From Kordia zhangzhouensis (GTDB taxonomy: Bacteria; Bacteroidota; Bacteroidia; Flavobacteriales; Flavobacteriaceae), in the NCBI RefSeq assembly GCF_001005305.1, contig NZ_LBMH01000011.1, positions 1 to 64,000 on the forward strand: DNA of 64,000 nucleotides, in the 5' to 3' direction. The notes under the pieces are model-generated. The model saw only the letters and a list, made by a program, of their open reading frames with translations, made no database searches and had not been told where the DNA came from. Shown here piece by piece: positions 42,919 to 50,495 of this stretch; position 1 is the stretch's first letter, and each line of letters begins with the position of its first letter. The position numbers were made by a program, and so were the translations under genes.

Positions 42919-43494
42919 CTACTGATTTAAAATGGTTGCAACTCTACGTTGTAGCTCAGGAAGTACGTTTTCTTCAAACCAAGGATTTTTATGAAGCCAA
43001 AAACGATTTCTAGGTGATGGATGCGGTAATGGAAAAAACGCAGGCAAAAAACAGTCATAATTAGCCACAGTTTCAGTTAGCGTTTTTTTTGCTTTCTCCT
43101 TTAAATAATATTTTTGAGCGTACTGTCCAACAAGCAATACCAATTCAGCTTGTGGCATATAGTGTAAAAGTTGATTGTGCCATGCTTCAGCACATTCTTT
43201 TCTTGGTGCTAAATCACCAGACTTTCCCTTTCCAGGATAACAAAACCCCATAGGAATCAACGCAATTTTTTTCTCGTCATAAAAAACAGCATCAGGCACA
43301 TTTAGCCATTGGCGAAGTCGTTTTCCACTCATATCATTCCATGGAATTCCATTCTGATGCACTTTTAACCCTGGCGCTTGTCCAATTAAAATAATCTTAG
43401 AAGAAACATGGGCAGACAAAATAGGATTGGGGCCAAGAGGCAAATGTGCTTTACAAATAGTGCAGCCCAGTATTTCTTCTAACAAATTTTTCAT
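42919..43494 (-). CDS. Uracil-DNA glycosylase family protein
   Basis: 191 residues. The N-terminal GCTICKAHLPLGPNP carries two Cys, then IILIGQAPGLKVHQNGIPWND (active-site motif, slightly shortened here) and the C-terminal FPLPHPSPRN match the uracil-DNA glycosylase superfamily. Only CxxC is seen, so an iron-sulfur cluster like that of family 4 is not assured. It would remove damaged or uracil bases; substrate specificity is inferred. It lies 20 bases after msrB on the same strand. Confidence 0.82.
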   Translation of the reverse strand: MKNLLEEILGCTICKAHLPLGPNPILSAHVSSKIILIGQAPGLKVHQNGIPWNDMSGKRLRQWLNVPDAVFYDEKKIALIPMGFCYPGKGKSGDLAPRKECAEAWHNQLLHYMPQAELVLLVGQYAQKYYLKEKAKKTLTETVANYDCFLPAFFPLPHPSPRNRFWLHKNPWFEENVLPELQRRVATILNQ

Positions 43495-43514
43495 AAAAAT
43501 GAAATCGTATCTAT

Positions 43515-44000
43515 TTAATTAGGGACAAACTTTAAGGCAACTCCATTAATACAATGGCGTTTGCCTGTGGGTTTTGGACCATCATCAAAAACATGACCTA
43601 AATGCCCGCCACAAGTAGCACAATGTTCTTCGGTACGCGCATAACCAATCTTATAATCAGTGCTAAATGCTACATTTCCTTCAATTTCTTTATAAAAACT
43701 TGGCCAGCCTGTTCCAGAATCAAACTTGTGCTCGCTTTTAAACAAAGGTGTATTACAAGCAACACAATAATACGTTCCGTTTTCATAATTTTTGTTCAGG
43801 GGACTGCTAAAAGCACGTTCTGTTCCCGCTTCTCTCAACACGTAATATTCCATCTCAGAAAGCTGTTTTTTCCATTCAGCGTCAGTTTTAGAAACCTTAA
43901 ATGCTTCTCCTTTTTGAGCAGCAGTTTCTTGTTTTTTTTGTGCGTTGGAATTACAACTAAAAAATAATCCAATCAGCATTAAAGCAATCATTTTTCTCAT
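43515..44000 (-). CDS. msrB: Peptide methionine-(R)-S-oxide reductase, lipoprotein form
   Basis: About 161 residues from MRKMIALMLIGLFFSC at 44000, a lipobox signal. Zinc CxxC pairs are YCVACNTPLF and CATCGGHLGH, and the catalytic Cys is in GKRHCINGVAL. It reduces methionine-R-sulfoxide in exported proteins, consistent with its lipoprotein signal. Starting at 44027 would bury the signal sequence. It is followed by the uracil-DNA glycosylase-like gene. Confidence 0.93.
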   Translation of the reverse strand: MRKMIALMLIGLFFSCNSNAQKKQETAAQKGEAFKVSKTDAEWKKQLSEMEYYVLREAGTERAFSSPLNKNYENGTYYCVACNTPLFKSEHKFDSGTGWPSFYKEIEGNVAFSTDYKIGYARTEEHCATCGGHLGHVFDDGPKPTGKRHCINGVALKFVPN

Positions 44001-44087
44001 ACAATAGTGTTTTTCTTTTTCAATCATTGTATCTTAAAAATACAACTTTTTATATGAATCGTTGGTCGTGAATAAATTATAATCATT

Positions 44088-44103
44088 ACGAAAATGTTTT
44101 CGT
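44088..44103. promoter_or_regulatory. 16-bp palindrome upstream of glgM
   Basis: ACGAAAATGTTTTCGT has seven-base perfect arms around TG. It resembles LacI/GalR-type operators and lies about 110 bases before the first gene of the alpha-glucan cluster. The regulator is not in the window. Confidence 0.45.
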
Positions 44104-44213
44104 TTCATTAAGAAGAGGAAGAGTTGGAAAATATTGCTTAAAAGTCAGATGAATTGATTAATTTTAAGACCATTACCCATTATAAACCATTAAAAAGTCA
44201 TTTAAAAAAGATC

Positions 44214-45416
44214 ATGAAAGTACTTTTCTTTACCAAAGAATTTCCTCCTTATGTATATGGAGGAGCTGGTGTACATGTAGAATATCTAGCTGATGAATTA
44301 AAGGAATTGATGGAAGTAGAAGTGCGTAGTTTTGGTGATCAAAACACTCAAAATACACAGCTTACCATTCAAGGATTTTTAGGAAATCATAATGACTTTA
44401 CTAAAACAGATAAAAAGTTACAACCCATATTCAATACGTTGCAAACCAATTTGCACATGAATGCACAAGCGATTGATGCAGATGTGGTACATTGTCATAC
44501 GTGGTATGCACAGTTTGCAGGAATCATGGCAAAGCTTTGTTATGGAAAACCATTAGTCATTACGACACATTCATTAGAACCGTTACGTCCGTGGAAGCGT
44601 GAGCAACTAGGTCGTGGATACGATGCTTCTTCATGGATTGAAAAAACAGCAATCGAAATGGCAGATGCAATCATTGCTGTTTCTGAAGAAACCAAAGCAG
44701 ACGTGCTCAAGCATTTCAATGTTCGTGAAGAAAACATACAAGTTATCTACAACGGAATCAATCTGCAGCAGTATCAATACACAAATCATACTAGCGTTTT
44801 AGAACGTTTTCAAATAGATACTTCCCAACCATATGTACTATTTGTAGGACGAATTACCCGTCAAAAAGGAATCATTCATTTGGTAAATGCCATCAAATAT
44901 ATTGACGAACATATACAAATTGTGTTATGTGCAGGTGCGCCAGATACAGAAGAAATTGCACTCGAAATGAAAGAAAGTGTGGATGCGGTACAACAAGTAC
45001 GTGATAATGTATTTTGGATTGAAGAAATGTTACCCAAAGAAGACATAATTCAGCTGTATTCGCAAGCAACTGTATTTTGTTGTCCATCTATTTACGAACC
45101 GTTTGGCATTATCAACATAGAGGCAATGGCGTGTAAAACAGCAGTTGTAGCAAGTGCTGTTGGCGGCATCAAAGAAGTTGTAGTTCATAATGAAACGGGT
45201 ATTTTGGTAGAAGTAGCTCAACAAAATACAGCTCCTTTTGAACCTATAGATGCAGCACAATTTTCAAAAGAACTAGCAGAAGGAATCAACAAAGTAGTTC
45301 GTAATCCTGAAATGAGAAATCGTATGGAAAAAGCAGGACGAAAACGTGTTGAAGACTTTTTTGACTGGAAAGCAATTGCCAAACAAACAGAAAACCTATA
45401 CAAATCCATTATATAA
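44214..45416 (+). CDS. glgM: GT4 glycogen synthase of the GlgM type (maltose-1-phosphate synthase)
   Basis: About 401 residues from MKVLFFTKEFPPYVYGGAG at 44214. The N-terminal PPYVYGGAGVHVEYL, the HCHTWYA and PLRPWKREQLGRGYD motifs and the C-terminal PSIYEPFGIINIEAMAC sugar-nucleotide site are typical of the short actinobacterial GlgA/GlgM branch, not the longer GT5 GlgA. In mycobacteria this enzyme uses ADP-glucose and glucose-1-phosphate to make maltose-1-phosphate, the GlgE donor. glgE lies in the same cluster, which supports that role here, but it could also elongate glucan. glgC follows after six bases. Confidence 0.85.
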   Translation: MKVLFFTKEFPPYVYGGAGVHVEYLADELKELMEVEVRSFGDQNTQNTQLTIQGFLGNHNDFTKTDKKLQPIFNTLQTNLHMNAQAIDADVVHCHTWYAQFAGIMAKLCYGKPLVITTHSLEPLRPWKREQLGRGYDASSWIEKTAIEMADAIIAVSEETKADVLKHFNVREENIQVIYNGINLQQYQYTNHTSVLERFQIDTSQPYVLFVGRITRQKGIIHLVNAIKYIDEHIQIVLCAGAPDTEEIALEMKESVDAVQQVRDNVFWIEEMLPKEDIIQLYSQATVFCCPSIYEPFGIINIEAMACKTAVVASAVGGIKEVVVHNETGILVEVAQQNTAPFEPIDAAQFSKELAEGINKVVRNPEMRNRMEKAGRKRVEDFFDWKAIAKQTENLYKSII

Positions 45417-45422
45417 CACATC

Positions 45423-46691
45423 ATGATAAACGATAAAGTACTTAGCATTATTCTTGGAGGCGGGCAAGGTTCACGCCTGTACCCACTTACAGCAGCACGT
45501 TCAAAACCAGCGGTTCCGATAGCAGGAAAATACCGATTGGTAGATATTCCAATTTCCAACTGTATCAATTCGGACATCAAGCGTATGTATGTGTTAACGC
45601 AATTCAACTCTGCTTCATTAAATAAACATATTTCCAACACCTATCGCTTTAGTTTTTTTAGTTCGGCCTTTGTTGACATTTTAGCTGCAGAACAAACTAT
45701 TTCGAGTGATAAATGGTTTCAAGGAACTGCCGATGCTGTTCGCCAAAGTATGCATCATTTTTTAAAACATGATTTTGAATATGCACTGATTCTCTCTGGA
45801 GACCAATTATATCAGATGGATTTTAACGATATGATCCATCAACATGAAAAATCAGGAGCAGAAATTTCAATTGCAACCTTGCCTGTCAATGCGAAGGATG
45901 CAACATCATTTGGCATCATGAAAACCGATGAAGAAAATGTGATTACATCGTTTATAGAAAAACCTTCGGCAGAGGTGTTGCCCGATTGGACATCGGATGT
46001 GAGTGATGACATGAAAAGAGCAGGAAGAAAGTACTTAGCATCGATGGGAATTTATATTTTCAATCGTGATTTGTTGATTGCATTAATGGACAATCCAGAT
46101 ACAGTTGATTTTGGAAAAGAGATTATTCCGCAAAGTATTGACAAACATAAAACTGTAAGTTTCCAGTATGAAGGGTATTGGACAGATATTGGAAATATTG
46201 AATCTTTTTTTGAAGCCAATTTAGGGCTCACAGACGATATTCCTAAATTCAACCTCTACAATCAAAAACGACGTATTTACACCAATGCACGCATTTTGGC
46301 AACTTCCAAAATTTCGGGGACTACATTAAACAATACTGTCATTTCTGATGGTTGTATCATTCATGCATCCAAAATAGAGCGTTCTGTCATAGGAATTCGC
46401 TCCCGTATTGGAGACGATACAGTGATGATTAATACCTATATGATGGGAAATGATAGCTACGAATCGTTAGAAGAAATTGAAGAAAAAAAGATTGATATTC
46501 TAATGGGCATTGGCGAGCGTTGTTACATTAAAAACGCAATAATAGATAGAAATTGCCGCATTGGCGACGATGTAAAAATTAATGGAGGTAAACATGTCGC
46601 AAATACTGAAACAGACACCTATTTTGTAAAAGATGGTATTGTAGTTATCAAAAAAGGCGCAGTCATTCCCAAAGGGACGATTATTCAGTAG
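45423..46691 (+). CDS. glgC: Glucose-1-phosphate adenylyltransferase
   Basis: 422 residues. GGGQGSRLYPLTAARSKPAV is the nucleotidyl-transferase signature near residue 15. WFQGTADAVRQ, LSGDQLY and FIEKP are substrate-site motifs, and a left-handed beta-helix follows at the C-terminus (IIDRNCRIGDDVKINGG). It makes ADP-glucose, the first committed step of alpha-glucan synthesis, and is six bases after glgM. It is the last plus-strand gene before the helicase/RNase H insertion. Confidence 0.95.
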   Translation: MINDKVLSIILGGGQGSRLYPLTAARSKPAVPIAGKYRLVDIPISNCINSDIKRMYVLTQFNSASLNKHISNTYRFSFFSSAFVDILAAEQTISSDKWFQGTADAVRQSMHHFLKHDFEYALILSGDQLYQMDFNDMIHQHEKSGAEISIATLPVNAKDATSFGIMKTDEENVITSFIEKPSAEVLPDWTSDVSDDMKRAGRKYLASMGIYIFNRDLLIALMDNPDTVDFGKEIIPQSIDKHKTVSFQYEGYWTDIGNIESFFEANLGLTDDIPKFNLYNQKRRIYTNARILATSKISGTTLNNTVISDGCIIHASKIERSVIGIRSRIGDDTVMINTYMMGNDSYESLEEIEEKKIDILMGIGERCYIKNAIIDRNCRIGDDVKINGGKHVANTETDTYFVKDGIVVIKKGAVIPKGTIIQ

Positions 46692-46763
46692 ATAATAGGG
46701 TTCTTTGTTTTTAAGAAGTATGTAAGAACAAGGAATTGCTACTTGTATTATTGTTAACTCCAG

Positions 46764-48908
46764 TTATTTTTGTTCTTCTCCGCAATATGGACAGAAAGCA
46801 AACCCCTCATCCAATCGATTATTACAGTTTGAGCAAAGAGTTATTTGTTCAATTACAGACTTGAATGGAATACTCGTTTTAAATGTAAAGTCGTCTGGAA
46901 TTTCTTTTAGAAAACTTGATTCGTTTCCTTTTTCGGTAATTAAAAACAAATCGTCTTTTGCTCTTGTAATGGCTACATAAAAAAGTCTTCTTTCTTCTTC
47001 AAGCAACAAATCGTGATTTGATTCCTTAATTACCTGATAAATTCTATCTTCCATCCAAATGTCAGGAAATCCGCCATTTCCTTCTGTTAGTCCAATAATA
47101 AACACAGCTTTTGCTTCAAGTCCTTTGGAAGCGTGAATGGTCTTGCCTGAAACAAATACTCTCTCTTGTTTAAACCGTTCAAAATACGAGCTATACATTT
47201 TACTTCTTCTATACAGAAATAATATATCCTCTTTTGTGTATCCTTTATCTTTTAGCTTGTTAACTTGGTCAAGTACGTATTCTATATTTTCAGCTTCATC
47301 TTTTCCTGCGTAAATATGAATTTTGCTACTTGACTTTTTGTTTGAACGAACATCTTTATCAACTTTGAATTTATTGTGTTTGATTACTTCGTTACTCGCA
47401 CCGACAATATGTTCAGTACTTCTGTAATTCATACTCAATTTTATAGTTTCTGAGTTTTTAAAATGTTCTTTAAAATTTACAATGTAATCTACATTGGAAC
47501 CTCTAAAGCCATAAATACTTTGCCAATCGTCTCCTACACAAAAAAGTTGGTTTTTGTCCGTTAGCAAAAGTTTGATAAGTTCTACTTGCAAATTGTTTAC
47601 ATCTTGAAACTCATCAACCAATATATATTCATATTTCCCTCTAAACTTTTCGGCTATTTCTTTGTGATTTTTAAATAGCGAAATGGTTTTTGTAATCATA
47701 TCATTGAAATCGAGATATGATTTGTTTGTACAATAGGCTTGGTATTGTTCTATGATTGGTATTGCAAGTTTATAAAAATCCCGAACCCTTTCATGTTGGT
47801 CTTTCTGTGAATTTTCTAATACGGTTTTGGTTGAAATGTTTTCAACTTTTACCATATCAATTACTCGCATTGTTTGGCGTAAAAAGTCCTTGACTTCTTT
47901 GTGATAAGAGTTAAATTCTTCCTCGAAAGACAACGCTGTCGAAAAATGATAACTTGAAGGAAGTCTGTTTTTTACAATTCTTTCCAATGCCAAATTAAAA
48001 AGCGCAGTATCTTTTGTTTGGTGTTCAAATGTTTTTACTAGTAGTTTGTTTGCTTTGTTAAATTGTTGCTCTTTTCCATTCGTTGGATAACTTTTATTAC
48101 TGACGTGTTCAATATACAAATTTGCTTCAGGAACGAAAAAGTCAGGTCTGAAATCAAAATCCCTAAAGTTTACTTTAGGTTCGTATTCAAATTTTATACT
48201 GTGGCGATATAACCAATCTGCAATGTATTGTTCCGATTTTGAACGGACTTTAGTTCCATTTAAGGTTGTGTAATACTTCCCATCTTTAGGTAAAGAAAGA
48301 CGGTTGTCTTTTTCAATATGTATTTTATCAATCATATAATCCAATATATATCTTTTCAAATTGAGCAGATATTCGTTGGATTCGCAGTTTTCGATTAGGA
48401 TTTTATGAACGACTTCAAAAGCTGTTTCAGTCGCAGAATATTTTGCAAATTCATCATTGGTTGCTTTTGTATCTCCAATTATTTTGAATTTATTGTCAAA
48501 TTCATTTACTCCAAAATTCTTGATGATACTATAACAAAGGCTGTGAAAAGTCCTTAACGTTAAGTTGTCAATCCATTTATGCTTTTTTGTGAAAAAGTAA
48601 CGTTCTGTGTCTTTCTCTTTGGCAGTTCTGTTTTTGTCAGCAAGAATTTCGGCATACTCTTCGGTATCGTCTGCTGAAATAATTAATCTGTCAAGCATTT
48701 CGTTGGCAGCATTTTTTGTAAATGTGATTGCCAAAATATTGCTTGGATTTACGCCTTTTTCTTCTATAAGATAGATTAGTTTTTGAAGTAGTGTTTTGGT
48801 TTTTCCCGAACCTGCACCCGCAAGAACGAGAAGTCGTTTACACTCGCTAACTACTGCTTGACGTTGTTTTTCATTAAGTCCGCTTAAATCGGTTTTGGTT
48901 TCTTGCAT
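46764..48908 (-). CDS. UvrD/Rep-family helicase with nuclease-like insert and zinc ribbon
   Basis: 714 residues. SF1 motifs in order: Q motif LNEKQRQAVV, motif I AGAGSGKTKTLL, motif II VDEFQD, motif III GDDWQSIYGFRGS, motif IV NYRS, motif V-like IHASKGLEAKAVFI and motif VI FYVAITRAKDDL. Between motifs I and II is an insert with SEQYIADWLYRHSIKFEYEP and RPDFFVPEANLYIEH, a PD-(D/E)xK-like pattern. The C-terminus ends in a CxxC...CxxC zinc ribbon (CSNCNNR...CPYC). It lies four bases after an RNase H gene on the minus strand, inside the plus-strand glucan cluster. A repair, R-loop or defence role is possible. Confidence 0.88.
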   Translation of the reverse strand: MQETKTDLSGLNEKQRQAVVSECKRLLVLAGAGSGKTKTLLQKLIYLIEEKGVNPSNILAITFTKNAANEMLDRLIISADDTEEYAEILADKNRTAKEKDTERYFFTKKHKWIDNLTLRTFHSLCYSIIKNFGVNEFDNKFKIIGDTKATNDEFAKYSATETAFEVVHKILIENCESNEYLLNLKRYILDYMIDKIHIEKDNRLSLPKDGKYYTTLNGTKVRSKSEQYIADWLYRHSIKFEYEPKVNFRDFDFRPDFFVPEANLYIEHVSNKSYPTNGKEQQFNKANKLLVKTFEHQTKDTALFNLALERIVKNRLPSSYHFSTALSFEEEFNSYHKEVKDFLRQTMRVIDMVKVENISTKTVLENSQKDQHERVRDFYKLAIPIIEQYQAYCTNKSYLDFNDMITKTISLFKNHKEIAEKFRGKYEYILVDEFQDVNNLQVELIKLLLTDKNQLFCVGDDWQSIYGFRGSNVDYIVNFKEHFKNSETIKLSMNYRSTEHIVGASNEVIKHNKFKVDKDVRSNKKSSSKIHIYAGKDEAENIEYVLDQVNKLKDKGYTKEDILFLYRRSKMYSSYFERFKQERVFVSGKTIHASKGLEAKAVFIIGLTEGNGGFPDIWMEDRIYQVIKESNHDLLLEEERRLFYVAITRAKDDLFLITEKGNESSFLKEIPDDFTFKTSIPFKSVIEQITLCSNCNNRLDEGFAFCPYCGEEQK

Positions 48909-48911
48909 AAT

Positions 48912-49550
48912 TTATTTTCTTCCAAAATCTGCTGGAATTTCGCCCCAAGCTTGAGTTTCCCACTTTAGAATTTCATTTTCAATTTGATTTTTCTCTAGCC
49001 ATTTTACTGCTCTGTCCATAAGTTCAAATGACTTTGAGTTTCTTTCGTTTTTTTCAAGACTTGTTCTATAAGTCTTTCCTTTTACCCAACTTATTGCAGT
49101 TTTACTGTCCGTATAAATAGGTCTTCTATCATTAGTCTTTTTTAAGTGAGCAAGGGTATGAACTAATCCAAGAAATTCCCCAACATTATTTGTGGATTCA
49201 TAGAGGGGACCAAAATGGAATATTTGTTTTTTTGTATTCGTATCAACGCATTGATATTCAACAATTCCTGGATTTCCACTACAAGCTGCATCAACCGAAA
49301 CCGAATTTAAGTTAGGTTTTCCGATTAGTTCTAATTGTTCTTTGGATAATGTACTTTCAAATATGGTTTTTCCTTTATACTCATCATAATTTTCGGAAAA
49401 TGCTTTTTTTGCTAATTCAAGTGTTGTAAAGGATTTATATTCTGCCCCTTTAAAACCGTGAATTGATTTTTTGCATTCTTCCCAAGATTCCAAAATTCCT
49501 GTTTTTGAACCTTTCCAAACAACGTAATATTTTTTCTTCTTTTTACTCAA
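48912..49550 (-). CDS. Ribonuclease H with viroplasmin-like N-terminal domain
   Basis: 212 residues. Residues 1-50 (YYVVWKGSKTGILESWEECK...GFKGAEYKSF) form the hybrid-binding caulimovirus-type module. The RNase H catalytic carboxylates are seen in VDAACSGNPG, NNVGEFLG, YTDSKTA and the final Asp in PADFGRK. It should cut RNA in RNA-DNA hybrids. Its stop lies four bases from the helicase start, so the two proteins are probably made together. The gene is adjacent to a large repeat region. Confidence 0.9.
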   Translation of the reverse strand: MSKKKKKYYVVWKGSKTGILESWEECKKSIHGFKGAEYKSFTTLELAKKAFSENYDEYKGKTIFESTLSKEQLELIGKPNLNSVSVDAACSGNPGIVEYQCVDTNTKKQIFHFGPLYESTNNVGEFLGLVHTLAHLKKTNDRRPIYTDSKTAISWVKGKTYRTSLEKNERNSKSFELMDRAVKWLEKNQIENEILKWETQAWGEIPADFGRK

Positions 49551-49921
49551 TTTTCTTTAGTAGGTAAAACTTGTATCACAACGTAATATATACATAGAAT
49601 TCCTTATTTCATACTAAATCAGTTATATAACAGGAGCTCTTTTTATAAAAACTATGTATTATTTTTTCTAAAAGTAAAACAAAACTTACATATATGCAAT
49701 GAGGTTTTCCGTAATGAAATATAAAAATTATAGTAAAAAGAAAATGTCAAGCAGTTTTTAAAAAACTTTAAAACTAGCAACTGTCAACTAAATGCTATAT
49801 AAAAGAACCTGTTTATGGTTGTTTAGTAAATATAATAGGTTGTATAAGTAACTATAATAGGTTATCCAACCCATTACAATTGGTTGCATGTGGAAAATAA
49901 TCTATAAGTAACCGTTTTTAA
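49551..49921. other. AT-rich spacer between the RNase H gene and the repeat array
   Basis: No gene found. From about 49805 it already contains scattered GGTT/AACC words, for example a repeated TATAATAGGTT near 49832 and 49853, merging into the array that follows. Confidence 0.45.
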
Positions 49922-50320
49922 TGACTTCATCGAGAGGTTCATACCTATCTTGAACTGCATATACGCAATCCAAAACTGCTTCGAGGTGGTTCTGAACTCC
50001 ATATATTCGGTTCCGAACCAGATAAAAGCGGTTGTCTGAGAGGGGCTACCCCCTAAAAGAACCGTCTCGAAGGGGTTCCAAACCGAATAAAAGGGGGTAT
50101 CCAAGGGGTTCTACCCCCAAAAGAACCACCTCGAAGCGGTTCAAGACCACCTCGAACCACTTCGCCGAGGGGTTGATACTTATCTTGAACCACATACAAG
50201 TAGTAAAGAACCACTTCAATGGGGTTTTTAACCCAATATATTTGGTTACAAACCAGATAAAAGCGGTTGCCTAAGGGGTATATTCCCTAAAAAGCGCTTC
50301 GAAAGGGTTCCGAACCAATT
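49922..50320. repeat. Diverged direct repeats with GGTTC/GAACC hairpins
   Basis: Two copies of about 165 bp (49922-50088 and 50157-50319) align without gaps over the first 110 bases at a constant offset of 235 (for example TATCTTGAAC at 49946 and 50181, AACCAGATAAAAGCGGTTG at 50016 and 50251). A partial third copy lies between them. Three 65-base subunits start with TAAAAG at 50023, 50088 and 50258. Each contains an inner hairpin of the GGGG..CCCC kind, and the first two add GAACC-nnctcgaag-GGTTC. The array is richer in G+C than its flanks and sits between the RNase H and glgE genes. Confidence 0.8.
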
Positions 50321-50495
50321 CGAGCCATTTTACTAAATGGAGGAATCGTATTTCAAAAACATAATTCGAAATTATGAATAAATCAACTTCGCAATCGTTG
50401 TAGTTTAAAAATCAATAAGATAATAATGAATTGACTATGTAAATTGCTGCTAATTTTAGTAATTTCGGAATCTATAACGCTAATAATTCCGAAAA
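50321..50495 (+). other. Region upstream of glgE
   Basis: A 9-bp inverted repeat TTTCGGAAT (50463-50471) and ATTCCGAAA (50486-50494) ends one base before the glgE ATG. A TAATTTTA box (one mismatch to the -7 consensus) lies upstream of it, near 50450. It could be an operator or a translation-controlling hairpin. Confidence 0.45.

Noticed and set aside
50041-50130. Possible G-quadruplex from four G tracts in the repeat array
   Set aside because: Loops between the tracts are long and complementary C tracts are close by, so simple hairpins are more likely.
50032-50274. 80-residue frame in the repeat array
   Set aside because: Composition (repeated basic and Ser/Pro words) simply follows the repeats; the frame is not kept between the two repeat copies.
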